Origin: Melitaea cinxia
Lineage: Eukaryota > Arthropoda > Insecta > Lepidoptera > Nymphalidae
Direction: 5' to 3'
Assembly (NCBI RefSeq): GCF_905220565.1
Contig: NC_059396.1
Location: 19,775,206-19,839,205, forward strand
Length of the DNA: 64,000 bases
Shown here: piece by piece, positions 34,663-46,641 of the stretch
Numbering within the stretch: position 1 is the stretch's first letter
Layout: each line of letters opens with the position of its first letter
Position numbers and translations under genes: made by a program
Notes under the pieces: model-generated
Told to the model about the DNA's origin: nothing
Seen by the model: the letters and a program-made list of their open reading frames with translations, nothing else
Databases searched by the model: none

Positions 34663-36680
34663 TACTAAATAAAATGAAAATCTAAAGAATTGCTGAATGA
34701 CATCTACCGACGAAATAGCTCTTCTGAAGCATCGTAGAATAGAATGAAATGAAAAATAGATAACAGTTTCAAAGCATAGTTAGAGGCTCAGCGATTTAGT
34801 AACGCGTATCACAATAAAAGAAACTTTTTCCGAGGCGTGAATGCCGACACATTTTCGAAGAAAGAAACAGAATATATTTATATTCGCTTATTCGAGACGT
34901 TTTCTTCACATGCAAATTATTATTATTGTGCCAGCTACGGTATTAACAGGGATTTATTGCGAAGACCTTTTTTCCCTTCTTCGTGGACGTGGAATGGTTT
35001 TTGCCGCATCTAGGAATCTATCGATTGTCGCCTTATAATCATTCGATATCCGCTGAGATTCACTTGTCAGGCTGGATTTATATGGCCGTCGGTTAGTAGT
35101 TTCTTTACCCGCTATTAATTTTTTATCTTCATCTTTTTTCCTTTCTTATATTATTGCTTTTGGGTTCAAATCCCTTTTAAATTATCTTTATATTTTCCTA
35201 CTAATGTCGTTATAAAAGGAATGATTTTGAATAAAAATGTTCGGTTTTTAACTATCTCTATTTCGCAAACGTCTAAATCTTGTAAAATATTGACAAAGAA
35301 ATTTCAATTTTCAAATACAATTTCAAGAATTTTGCAGTTACATTTCCGCGAATCGCAAAGTTTCGAATGTCGCAACAAACAAACGAGGCTGTGCTCTGTA
35401 CAAGTGCAGTAATCCACAACACTAGTCTCGTGAGCCTTAAATCCTGTACACATAATTAGCGCACGTCGCGCATCACACCCGTGTTTATGTCCGCGCACCC
35501 TTGCATTTTGCACGCGCTGTCGTGTGGTGTAAGCGACGAGAAATCGCCGAATAAAGAATGGTTTCCATTGAAAAAATATTTTTTGGTGGATAGCTTATTT
35601 ACTGAGGGAGGCTCTAAGCCTATTTTTTTTTTCAAATTAACGCGTGTCCTCGGGTCACAGTAGAATGCAATAAAATAATATTCTAAATAACTATCTATTA
35701 TTAAGAAATTACTGGTATACAACACAAAGTTTTTTTTATTCAAGTCGAAAAAGAACTTGTATTGTAATTTTACAAATTGTATTTGTAATATTACATTTTG
35801 AAGTAAATAATACATGATGAGCAAGTTAAGAAAAGAGTAACTAGTAATTCGAAATATAGATTCTGCGGGCAATAATCGGTTAAAAACTCAACAGCTACAC
35901 GTAAAACCCCTAATGATTTACAGTCATTAAATATTCTGAAAGAGAGCGCTAGTACACCAACATATTTTTGTCATTTACATTGTCTTATACTAATTATCGT
36001 ATAGGTATAAAAACAATCAATGAATTGTGTTGGAAAAGTTTCAATACCAATGTAATATACATCTATCACGGAAGACACCCTATTCTCTTTAATCTTGTAC
36101 CACACACCGTACGAGTTTCAATGAATTTCATTAGCGAAACTATACACGTTACGCAACAAAGGCTTATCTGTATACTTCGAACCAATCTCTGTTCAACGTT
36201 CCAAACCCATTCTTCACTTGATAATCACTAAACTTCCATCGTTAATATATTATTACTTATGCAATAATAGACTTTGTTAACAAGATTATATTATCTATCC
36301 GACAGTTATACGTCTATGGTTGAAACTACGCCTGCAAGTGCCATACTTTAATTACCCCTTTTGTCACCGGTGCAGAAGTGCCAGCTCCTTTGTCCCGAGC
36401 GTGCGACGTTATATTTCTAAGACAATGCCAGAAACCACCATTTGTCACTCTACGTCACTTTGACGCCTTTATTTCACTTAAAATAAAGTTGTGTTTTAGA
36501 TTACGGTCTCGCGGTAAATCATTAATCAAACTTTCAGCGAACAATTAACCGCTAAATTTGTAAAACTAATTCGTCGTTGTCTTTTTTAACTTTGAAATTT
36601 TATAAGCGCTTCTCTTAGAACCAATTATTATAAGTGATAGATATTGTAATTTTATAACAATTCTATTAAGGACTGGTTGG
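34663..36680. other. Long unique intronic block
   Basis: 35440-35560 and 36350-36480 are less AT-rich. Overlapping open frames at 35304-35872 (minus) have no recognised domain. No repeat family recognised. Confidence 0.4.
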
Positions 36681-37078
36681 CCGGACAGACTTCGTTCTGG
36701 CAAAAGTTAATAGTCAAAATTCAATTTGGTTTTCATTTTTTTTTTAAACCTTCCATTGGACTTAAGGAATATACAAAAAATTAATTAGCCGAATTGGTCG
36801 AGCCATTCTCGAGTTATGCGCTTAGCAACATTCATTTTTATTTATATGGACTCGCTGCCTGGACCGACTGTCAAAAGTTAATAGAAAAATTTGCTGCAGC
36901 GGTCAATTTTTGATATGATATTCAAAAATGTTTAGAATTTTTTTTTTATTTTTTTTTTTGTATTAAAACCTTCCTTGAGTCCTTAGGAACATACGAAAAA
37001 ATATATTTGTCGAATTGGTCGAGCCATTCTCGAGTTATGCGCTTAGCAACATTTATTTTTATTTATATATATATAGGA
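36681..37078. repeat. 221-bp period duplication enclosing a SINE-C end
   Basis: GAATTGGTCGAGCCATTCTC and the following 35 bases occur at 36791 and again at 37012. Between them, about 36890-36950 matches the end of SINE-C (GCTGCAGCGGTCAATTTTTG). Confidence 0.6.
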
Positions 37079-37675
37079 AGTAGGTATTAGATAATGAGAA
37101 AGGAAAATTAGTTCCTATTGGCAACATTAAATATTTTCAAGGTTGATACTCTTAAAGTCTGCAATACAGACACCATTGAGTTGTCTCAACGAACAAAGGC
37201 AGAATAAGGAAACATTAGTCAAGACGCCACGCCCGGGGCGGCAACTAGTCTCAGCCATTTGTACTGAATTACTCGCCAGGAGCTGCTTTTTGAATTATTA
37301 CCACGAAAATCGGTCCTCCTATAAATCATTATTAGGAATGTCAAAAACAGAGGACCTAAGACAGTGGGATTATTTCGTAACTCTACTCCATTTCGCCTAA
37401 TTGTCTAAGTTATCTTACTTAACTTAGAAATACTGAATGATCTCATTTAATATAATAACGTCAGTTCTTAACGGGAACAATATTATTTTAATGGCGTATA
37501 TTTAATAGTCTAAGACACTAAAGATGAATTGTCAACGATTCTTGCTATTGTTAGAATCGCTTGAAACAATAATGTTGTTAGCATTGAAAACCGTATTGCA
37601 TTTTTGCTGAAATAAATTAATCGTTCCTTCACATAGTCCCATAGAAAGAAATGACTGGAATATATAACAATAGCT
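37079..37675. other. Intronic stretch, no gene seen
   Basis: An 85-codon frame at 37143-37400 has no recognised domain and is not supported. Confidence 0.4.
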
Positions 37676-37925
37676 TTGGTATAGTGGTGCAAGTAGTCGC
37701 CTAAAATATTGACGGTTTGCGGGTTCGATTCCCGGGAATATTTGTAATTGTATAAATATTTCTTTCCGGTTTGGATGTCTTTCCTTGTGAGTCTCCCCAC
37801 CACGCCTCGGTGAGCACGTTAAGCTGTCGGTGGATCGTTACTCATATAAAGGAACATATCTGCCCACCCGCTAAATGTAGAAAAAGGCCTATCGTAGTAG
37901 TGGGATATTACAGGCTGAATGCGAA
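37676..37925 (+). mobile_element. SINE-A, diverged
   Basis: B box GCGGGTTCGATTCCCG near 37719, then GTGAGTCTCCCCACCACGCC and the end ATTACAGGCTGAATGCG. The middle is shortened. Confidence 0.65.
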
Positions 37926-37983
37926 TATAACAACAGTGTTTAAGCCAAGTTGCTTGGTTAAGTACACTGTTTTTATTTATTTA

Positions 37984-38299
37984 CTAGCTGACTCGGCAAA
38001 CGTTGTCTTGCCGCTAAACGCTATTTAAAAATAAGGGTTGGTGGTGGAAGGGTGAAAATTTAGGGTTGTATGTATTTTTTAACGCCAAATCATAATAAAA
38101 TAAAGAATAAATAATTTATCTAAAAAATAAAAATAAAAAATTAGGTGTGACTACCCTTAACATTTAGGGGGATGAAAAATAGATGTTGTTTGATTCTCAG
38201 ACCCTCCCAATATGTATACAAAATTTCATGAGAATCGGTCAAGGCGTTTCGGAGGAGTTTAACTACAAACACCGCGACACGAGAACCTTATATATTAGA
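37984..38299 (-). mobile_element. Helitron-like H1, complete
   Basis: On the minus strand it begins TCTAATATATAAGGTTCTCG after an A and ends GAGTCAGCTAG before a T. 316 bp. The best copy for defining the family. Confidence 0.75.
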
Positions 38300-38708
38300 T
38301 TTATTTATTCATTAGGTTAGCCAATAGTTGTTAATAACAGTTTTTCAGTTAAATTGCTTAATACAAATAGTAAAAAAGCTAAATGGTAACAAGTAACTTA
38401 ACAAGTAACTTACTGTTAGATTCGTCTTTTAAAATTTATAACCAATTCCGATATGTTTAGACCTCCATCAAGTAATAAAAGCTTCTGTAAAATTAAAGTA
38501 ATTTGAAACTTGTACAAACAAACATTCTACTTTAGTATATTAATATCGAAATAGTTCTAAAGGAACGTCAATCTCGATCAGAACGTTATTACAGTACTCA
38601 CCATTTTCGTTCAATTGAATATCACGTCGATCAAACGCCACCAACTGTTGTTTCCAGAGACAATTAATGTTATAATGTTGCTATAAGAAAAATGTCAATG
38701 TTATATGT

Positions 38709-38919
38709 CAAAATATTATATATAAAATTCTCGTGTCACAATTTTAGTTACAATACTCATCCGATACGTTTGGACCGATTTTTATGAAATTTTGTGTGCA
38801 TATCGGGTAGGTCTAAGAATCGGCTAACATCTATTTTTCATACCCCTAAGCTATAAGGGGAGGGTTATTAAAGAGGTTAGTAACGTATATGGTAAAACAA
38901 TTTTTGCGGGGTCAGCTAG
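38709..38919 (+). mobile_element. Helitron-like H1, short copy
   Basis: ATATATAAAATTCTCGTGTC at the left and GCGGGGTCAGCTAG before T at the right; same deletion type as 4059-4264. Confidence 0.65.
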
Positions 38920-40465
38920 TAAATTTATAAAATATATTTTTTAATTTCTTTTCTTCATTATTTTTGACTATAACATAAATTATTTTTAATTACATATTTT
39001 TCATATCTTTTATTTTACTTATCTTCTTGTTTTTTTTTTTTTGTTTTTTTTTTGTGGCATATTGTCATTTTGTTACTTTTTTGTCTTACATTAATGGCGT
39101 TTAATATTATGTCATGTTTTTGATATTAATCGCTATCATTCGTGAGATAGATTTCTATTTATTCTAAGAGATAAGATTATTTTTGAATGATTGACAAACT
39201 GATTTGGAAACTCAATTTAGATTTTGTTCGATGATCAGCGTATCGACGTCATCGCTTTGGAAATTTAATATGTTTAATTATTCTTTCCTTCTTGTTCGCC
39301 TCAATCATGACGTACTAAAACATATTTTAAAAGACTCTCTTTGACTTGTATAAGAAGAATCGATTTAGATGATGCCAACAAGAAGAAACTTCAATCAAAT
39401 GCAATCTTAAAGATATCTTACAAGTAATATTGAATTTCGATGACCGCGTAGATGATTAAAGTAATGATTGAATGAACCGATAAACGTTTAAATAATCATG
39501 TCAAAGAAATAATTTTGTTTGTAAATTAGTCAATCAATCAAAATGAGATTCATAATAGATGAATAGCAACTGTCGATGTGTCAAATTAGAGACAAATGCG
39601 CTGTCAAATTACGTATTTCTAAAATGGAGGAAGTTCAAACTTTTTTAACCGTTGAACAATATTCTACTTTCGAAAAAAGTTCTTTTATAATTGAATCTTA
39701 AATGAAGATAAAGTGAAAATTATTTCCTATTTTAATTATTAAATACATCTTGTATGCACGTATTTTGTCCGTCAGGTAAAAAAAAATTCATTCATATCAT
39801 TGTTATATTTTAATGTTATTAAAAAAATATGAAATAAAATTGTTCTATACTCCATTCACGTTATAATATACTGACCACGAAATGGTAAAGATTTACAATC
39901 GTCGTCTAATAACGATTTTTTTTTCTTGACTGCACTTATGAGTGTCATATTTGTCACCATCATATACTTTCATTGCTCGGTGTTTTTTTTCCTTGGACTG
40001 CCAAAAATCATACGTTAGCATTCAGAACCTTGTTCAAGGCCCCAAAATCTACTTTTTCTTCTATCAAAACATATTCGTCATTTGTTACCCTGAATTCGCG
40101 ATGCGTTTGTCGGTCATTCTAGTTCTTTAATGGATCTCCTCATTTCTAATCCGAGCACGTAACGAAACGCCAATATAGCCCTTTCAACGCCCGCTGAATG
40201 ACACTGAAGCCCAGTTAACGATACTCTATAAACTTATATCCCATTTATTTGTTCATTGCGTGCAAAGCAGTAATAGTTGTGATCGCTCACTAACGGAAAA
40301 CCGACTCCAATTTACATCGGCAAGTAATAAAAAAAAATGCAGTATTAGGGATAACTCAAAAAGGATTCGTCAGATCTCGCTTAAACTTAAATAAGAATAC
40401 ACTACAAGCGCTAGCTATTCAATTTAAAAAAAAAACTTTATATGTGTCAGTTCCGACGCACGACT
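38920..40465. other. Long AT-rich intronic block
   Basis: Long T runs near 39030-39050. No repeat family or exon recognised. Confidence 0.4.
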
Positions 40466-40761
40466 GGAGTTTACTCCTTTGGATCGATTGTCTAAATAGG
40501 TACAATATTTTGTACAAAAAGGCTTATACTAAGAAAAAGATTGATATCATATTAAATGGTAAATAAACGAAGTAAATAACGCCATCTATCGATGGTGCAT
40601 TACGACGAGATGGCGTTATTAGATAAAGTCGATACGCCTTTAGACTTTTAGGCGATAGATGGGTTTACAAGAAACGTAACGAGGAAATTCGTTTAGTAGA
40701 TTTTACTCCTTATATATTTTTATAGCTTTATATGAAAATCGATTGTTAAGGAGTAAACTCC
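40466..40761. mobile_element. TIR element with GGAGTTTACTCCTT ends (MITE-like)
   Basis: Exact 14-bp inverted ends (40466-40479, 40748-40761). The match resumes after a 3-4 base bulge with ATCGATT, giving about 24 bp. The core has an inverted CGCCATCTATCG / AGATGGCG motif near 40581-40616. 296 bp, no coding. Confidence 0.65.
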
Positions 40762-41112
40762 AAAAAAATCATCTAAATTGGTACCCACTTTAAAAAGTTA
40801 TAAAGTAAACAAAAAAACATGCAGACTAATTGAAAATTGTTTTGAAGTTGATTAAAAATAACGGAACACGTTTCAAATAATAAACGCTCTTTATTACTAC
40901 GTGACATTTGTCAGCTTCAAATAATAAGAAAAATTCTAAGCATATTTTTAAAACGCTTCACCAGTATCGGCCGTGGTTATTGGGCGGGCGAGGCGCGCGG
41001 CACGCGCTCCGTTACGGATCGTCACGTATCCACCTTTGATACGAAAAAAAGGGTTTGTCGATTCCTTTGATTGCTTACCCTTATTATTTGTATCGATATC
41101 GCAGGTTTAAGA
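40762..41112. other. Intronic stretch with a CpG-rich patch
   Basis: 40970-41030 (GGGCGGGCGAGGCGCGCGGC and neighbours) is the most GC-rich short patch in the window. No frame, no repeat match. Confidence 0.45.
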
Positions 41113-41330
41113 GATTTCGATTTTTTTTTTTTATTAAATCTTCTTTGTATTTTTATTGGTTAGTGGTGAAGTTAGAATGGAGAAGACTTCGATTTTTTTT
41201 TTATTAAATCTTCTTTGTATTTTTATTGGTTGGTGGTGAAGTTAGAATGGAGAAGATTTCGATTTTTTTTTTAAATTAAATTTTCTTTGTATTTTTATTG
41301 CTTGTTGAAGTTAAATTGAAAAAAGTAAAA
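41113..41330. repeat. Three tandem units of about 70 bp
   Basis: Units begin with TTCGATTTTTTTTT at 41116, 41188 and 41258 and contain CTTCTTTGTATTTTTATTG and GGTGAAGTTAGAATGG. The third is the most diverged and incomplete. Confidence 0.75.
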
Positions 41331-41720
41331 TTAAATGAAATAAATATTACAAATACATTGACGTGTTACTTATATTAGTTATGTAAGGGGATCGAGCCCG
41401 CGGCTAGTCAAGTTTTAACCTGGCCAGTAGCTGTACCTGATGTGAGCGTCTGGTCTGAATGTCAGGAGTTCAAATTTTCTGTTATAAGACGAGGGATATA
41501 CAGTACAAGGGGTAAGGAGAATGAACGTCATACAAAGTTTGTCTTGTTATTACTCTTTTCCAGTAAATGACTTCATTTATCTATGACAGAATATTTTAAT
41601 ATGTATATTAAAATATTTACATTAAAATATTTGTCTCGTCTTTCTTTGAAAGTTATTTAAATGTAAATAAGATATATCATATCTGTCAGACGTTATGAAG
41701 ATTTAGTTTTACATTGCGAG
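41331..41720. other. Intronic stretch, no gene seen
   Basis: Nothing recognised. Confidence 0.4.
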
Positions 41721-41920
41721 TTTTTTTTTTATTGAGCTAGGTCGGCAAACAAGCGTATAGCTTGCCTGATGGTAAGCAATCACCGTAGCTTAGAGACGTC
41801 TGCAACACCATAAGCATCGCAAGCGCGTTGCCGACCCGATCCCCAATTCCCCCAAGGAGCTCTGGTCACCTTACTCACCAGCAGGAACACAACACTGCTT
41901 GAAAACAGTATTATTTAGCT
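41721..41920 (-). mobile_element. Family D, first part
   Basis: T run, AGGTCGGCAAACAAGCG to CAGTATTATTTAGCT, where it stops. The expected continuation appears at 42891-42977. Confidence 0.65.
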
Positions 41921-42164
41921 GAGGTTTTATTTAAAGATCTTATTTTACATTTTATAGACTTTGTAGATAATTATCTCAAAGTTTAAAAGCAAATTAAGCA
42001 TTTTCGTCCAACCTTGGTCTAGTTGTACGAAAATTTAAAGATTAAGAAGATTTTTTGTATCGAAGGTCGAACATTTATTACAAGCTAATATTATAACGCT
42101 ACTTATTTTAGATTTTGTTTTTAGATTTCAATATCATCATTTAAAATTTATTTTTAAATATTGA
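41921..42164. other. Intronic stretch, no gene seen
   Basis: AT-rich; separates the family D part from the LINE tail. Confidence 0.35.
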
Positions 42165-42290
42165 GTTATTTATCTATTTCTTCTTAATGTACACCAAAAT
42201 ACAGACACATATAAAGAAAGATACAATACAAGATGTACAAAGGCGAACTTACTTTAAAGAGCGAGTTATTCATTACCTTTTCAATTTAAA
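42165..42290 (-). mobile_element. CR1-like LINE 3' tail
   Basis: TTAATGTACACCAAAATACA to GATGTACAAAGGCG on the plus strand, as in 62670-62800. Confidence 0.55.
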
Positions 42291-42529
42291 TATTTAAAAC
42301 AAATTTTGTAGGTACAAGCTTAGCTGTGCAAGAATTGATTTATGTCTGCTACCGTTACGTTTCAAATCAAATTACCTACTAGACAATGTGGTAGTAATCT
42401 AGTTATTACTTCAATTAACGTTGCTTATTAATTATCTAATCAGTGGTGCTATTCAATGATTAAAATGGTATTAATTATGTCATATATTTGGAAACGAGAG
42501 ATGTAGTCTTTACATTGTTGATTAGTTGA

Positions 42530-42758
42530 TTAGCCCGTTGGCGCAGTTTGTACCTAGTGGCCCTGCTTTCTGTTCCGCGGGTTGCGGGCTTGATTCCCGC
42601 CTGAGTCTGGGTGTAATATTTGTATTTATATGTGAAATTTTTTCTAAATTATATATAAAATATTTATCAAAAAAAAAAATAGTTATAACAGTCGGCTGTT
42701 ACCTATAACACAAACATTAAGTTGCTTACCTTACGAACAGGCGATCGTGTATGTAATA
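42530..42758 (+). mobile_element. SINE-B, complete sense copy
   Basis: Head TAGCCCGTTGGCGCAGTTTG, with 4 extra bases after it, B box GCGGGCTTGATTCCCGC, body GAGTCTGGGTGTAATA, end CTTACGAACAGGCGATCGTG. The reference copy in sense orientation. Confidence 0.75.
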
Positions 42759-42890
42759 TGATATTTATTTATTATATTTACATATAACATACTACTTGTA
42801 GTAGACACGGAGTTTAATTCAATTGGTATCCTGTCGTTAGAAACATTTGTGTATTATGTGTGTGTGTTTTTTAAGTACTTTTGAGTATTT

Positions 42891-42977
42891 TTAGCTATGA
42901 TCTTCTGTAAGGTCGAGGTCCCCAGTCGGGCTGCTCATTATTTTGAGCAGGAAATTTCTTGCTTTGCCCTACCTCAA
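42891..42977 (-). mobile_element. Family D, second part
   Basis: Starts TTAGCTATGATCTTCTGTAA exactly where 41721-41920 stops, and ends TTTGCCCTACCTCA. Confidence 0.65.
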
Positions 42978-43396
42978 TTATTTTGTTATTGGTGTAAAAA
43001 TGTATTAATATCAATGAGTTCTATTTTTTAAACGTACAGGGGGACGTTGAAGTGTAAAGGTTTTATATATTTTTAAGCCGACTCACACTAACAAACCTAA
43101 AAAGTTAATACATCTGAATAACAAAAATAGCGATCCGCCTAAAATAATATTCTTCACATCGGAACACTACTAGTTAAGTATTTAACGTCTAAATGTTTCA
43201 GATATTTACAAAAAACTATTTATCGTTACGTTAGACAGTTTGTGTTGGTGTATCCTCACGAGATATCACAATTAGCTTCGATACCGCCTATCCATCTTAA
43301 TTTTGCAGAATACAATATTTAGTATTAAAATAACGGCGAATGTTTTCATTGTTCATTTATTTATTGTTTGGGTATTTCCATCATGCGATGGATACT

Positions 43397-43693
43397 TTTT
43401 ACCGATTTCAAAATAGAGGAGATTGTTTCAATTTGATTAAATTGTTTGTGTGTTACCGCATAACTTTTTTCTGGGTGGGCCAATTAGGTGTTTTTTTTTT
43501 GTTTTAAATCGAGTTGTGGTGCTTTTCATGATTTATTTAAATTTTTTCAAGATCTGTACAAGGACTGTATTAAGTATTTTTTGATTCATCGCTAATAATG
43601 CGTATTTACTTGACTATTTTTTCGTCTACTTGCGTTGTGTTACTGGTATCTATTGTAAGTCGTATTCTTTTCTTTTGCGAGCAAACACAATTA
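43397..43693 (+). mobile_element. GACTTC element copy 6, short
   Basis: Decayed left end (TACCGATTTCAAAATAGAGG), middle without the TTGGTACC module, right end with TTTTGCGAGCAAACACAA. Confidence 0.6.
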
Positions 43694-44391
43694 TAATAAT
43701 TATGGGATGCACAATTTGACAAACTTAACCCTGTGTTAGTGATGATACAGGTATATTTATGTTATTAAATATCAGTGAGTCAAAGTAGTAAAATTAATAA
43801 AACATCTAAGTTTAAACTAGTAAAAAGCTTTGAGTGAGTGAATGAAAGATCTTTTATCATAGAAATAAATGAACAAGTAAGAACTTCGGAACTCGAGATA
43901 TTTGTAATTAATACTTCTTATTACTAACTATAATTGTTATTAAGTCATCACATTTAAAAAATAGAATGTTTCATTAAAAAAAAGGTATAAAAAACCCGAG
44001 TCACGAACATAAACACAATCCTAAATTAAGTCGGTTATTCTAAAACATGACAAATAAAATGTTACATTCGCCGCAGCGACATAAACATTTGTTCTGTTAA
44101 AGATCGTTCGATAGTTCGCGTGGCCGAGGTGATTAATGGCCGGTGTAATGCCAAGGCCAAGCACACGATAATAAAGAAACGCCCCCACTTGCTACATCTG
44201 TCAAACAAACACGCTATAGTAGTATTTATTGTATGGAATGTGTATTGGAAAATATATTTCGAGTGTCGAAATATTTTTCGTAACATTTATACAAGTATGT
44301 TGCCTTAACATCGTTACGTGAAAACGATAGTTTTGGAAGTAAGACTTCTTTACATACGCTTGATTTGGGAGGTAAGCTGCTGAATACGTGA
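43694..44391. other. Intronic stretch, no gene seen
   Basis: 44110-44220 is less AT-rich and open in one frame (44120-44308), without a recognised domain. Confidence 0.4.
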
Positions 44392-44585
44392 CGAGAGCGT
44401 TACGAAAAGTGTGTGAGACGAACGGAAGTTGAATGGGAGTTATAAGTTTGTGAAGATATAAAGAGAGAGTTACGTTTCGTTAGTTTTACTTCAGTGCGTG
44501 GTTTAAAGCACACACGATGAAAAAAATCCTTGTAGGCTACTTTTCAGAAGTTTAACTTCTGCCGTGTGTGAATTGCACATACAGT
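44392..44585 (+). repeat. Family VI copy 2 plus inverted family VII end
   Basis: 44392-44525 matches 27660-27800. 44541-44578 is an inverted match to 45743-45775 of family VII (TTCACACACGGCAGAAG) and contains the palindrome AGAAGTTTAACTTCT. Confidence 0.55.
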
Positions 44586-44597
44586 TTTTTTTTTGTT

Positions 44598-44775
44598 TGT
44601 TCATAATTTTTTTACGACTAAGAAGGCAAAACAAGCGTACAGAACTTATGGTAAGCGTTTACTGTAGCCTCTAGACGCCTGTAACACCAAAAGCGTTGCA
44701 ATCGTGTTCCGACCCTTCATCTGACTCACCACAGAAATACCACATTATATTTGATTGCAGTTTGTAGTGGTTAGT
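44598..44775 (-). mobile_element. Family D, heavily decayed
   Basis: AGAAGGCAAAACAAGCGTAC and TAGACGCCTGTAACACC are recognisable; the end is lost. Confidence 0.45.
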
Positions 44776-45383
44776 TGTAGCAATATTTTGTAAAGTTGAA
44801 GATTATTACTAAGGTTACCAGGAAAGTTGTGGAACAATAAACAGATAGTGTAAATATATTTAAGTATTTAAGTTTTTTTTTAACAATAGTTTTCCCTTGT
44901 AATTATTCAAACGTATTTATTAAAAACCAGTTATTTGCACAAACCAAACAGTTAATTTATTTGTATTGATTGAACGCCGTTGTACTCGCAAACTCATCCG
45001 TGTACTTTTATTTTGCATAATTCGTTTTCAGTATTTTATTTAATCTCAATGAAATTTAACGTAGCAATTTACTACAAATGACAAGAGATTGCTACATAAC
45101 AACAGCGCGTAGCACCGCTACGAGTATATTCCGCGACTGTCACACTGCTACGCTACGCTACGAGTATGACAGCTACGTGCTAGGAACAATTTATCGTAGA
45201 AAGTTCAATGTTCCGTAAACATTGTAATACATCAATGTGCATGTATAAAAACAGGAAGAAGTTTTTTTTATAAATTATGTTACCGTGTTGTTTATTACTT
45301 ATTTAAAACATAATATTTTACATCAGTGCTGTATAGCGCGGTCTAACCTGAAGATAAGTACAGACTCATATTATCATTGATTA
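44776..45383. other. Intronic stretch with CTACG motif cluster
   Basis: 45105-45180 has CGTAGC/GCTACG motifs in clusters, with CTACGAGTAT twice. No exon recognised. Confidence 0.4.
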
Positions 45384-45703
45384 TCTATACAAATAAATAA
45401 AATTTGAGTGTCTGTTTGTAATTTTAAAATAACTGCTTTTTACTAAATGCATATGGATGTATACACGGTACATATACCAAAATAGCGTATTTTTACAATT
45501 TTTGTCCATCTATGTGTTTGTTCCGGCTAATGTCTGAAACGGCTTGACTGATTTTGATGGGACTTTCACTGGTAGATAGCTGATATAGTAAGGAGTACCA
45601 TAGGCTACTTTTATTTTAAAAATTTAGTTATTTCATAACCCTGCAAACTGAACAATAACTTTTTTGTTAAATTCCATGCACACGAAGTCGCGGGCACAGC
45701 TAG
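45384..45703 (+). mobile_element. Helitron-like H3, complete
   Basis: Starts TCTATACAAATAAATAAAAT after an A and ends GTCGCGGGCACAGCTAG before a T. 320 bp, no coding. Confidence 0.75.
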
Positions 45704-45717
45704 TAGACCATATAAAA

Positions 45718-46010
45718 AGTACCCATAAAAAGTGTGTGTGTATTTCACACACGGCAGAAGCGAAACTTCTGAAAAGTCGTAGGAAGTTAGGCGTTGCGAT
45801 TTGTTCTATCGATGATGATGATGACATGTAATCTTAAAAAAGGCCGTAAGTGCCGTGTAGAATGCGTGGTCTATATGTTTTGAACAATATTGCATTCTAT
45901 CTCATTCTCTTCTTCACATTTATGTGTTTCTTTCTTTATCGTGACACATTTTAGTTTCATCGAGCTGCAAATGTCAACGGTTCTAAAGATGTTTCACTTA
46001 AAAAATATCT
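45718..46010 (+). repeat. Repeat family VII, copy 1
   Basis: Matches 57483-57700 through GTTGCGATTTGTTC, GGCCGTAAGTGCCGTG, and TTTGAACAATATTGCATTCT. Class unknown, no coding. Confidence 0.6.
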
Positions 46011-46043
46011 AATTTAAAATATCAAAGAGACGTATTTTATCTA

Positions 46044-46641
46044 ATAATTGTGTTTGCTCGCAAATGAAAAAAAACCGACTTCAATTAATACAACGTAGAT
46101 CGACGAAAAAATAGTCAAGCAACTACGCGTTATCAAAGATTACTTAAAAAGTAGTTATCAGATCTCGATAAAATTTATATGTGAGTACATGATAAACATC
46201 AGCTTTCGATTAAATTAAAAATTATCAAAATCGGTACACCCAGTAAAAAGTTATTACGGATTTTCGAGAGTTTCCCTCGATTTATATGGGATCCCATCAT
46301 CAGATCCTGGTTTCCTTATCACGGTACCAAACTAGGGATATCCCTTTTCCAACAAAAAAAGAATTATCAAAATCGGTACATACAGTAGAAAGTTATGCGG
46401 TATAATACAACGTAGGTCGACGAAAAAATCGTCAAGTAAAAACGCATTATTAGATATAACTCGAAAAGTAGTTGTTAGATCTCAAATAAATTTAAATGGG
46501 ACCAATTGGCACATACCACCTTTCGATTAAAACAAAATTTGTCGAAATCGGTCTACCCGGTCAAAAGTTCTGATGTAACATACATAAAAAAAAAATACTG
46601 TCGAATTGGGAACCTCCTCCTTATTTGGAAGTCGGTTAAAA
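46044..46641 (-). mobile_element. GACTTC element copy 7, complete
   Basis: Both ends are present: hairpin TGTTTGCTCGCAAA at the left and GAAGTCGGTT at the right on the plus strand. Same module order as copy 1, with a single 142-bp CCTCGATTT module. Confidence 0.8.

Noticed and set aside
41113..41330. Repeats that might suggest an array such as CRISPR
   Set aside because: Three adjacent tandem units without spacers, in a eukaryotic intron.
44120..44308. 62-codon frame in a less AT-rich stretch
   Set aside because: No domain and no flanking splice signals.
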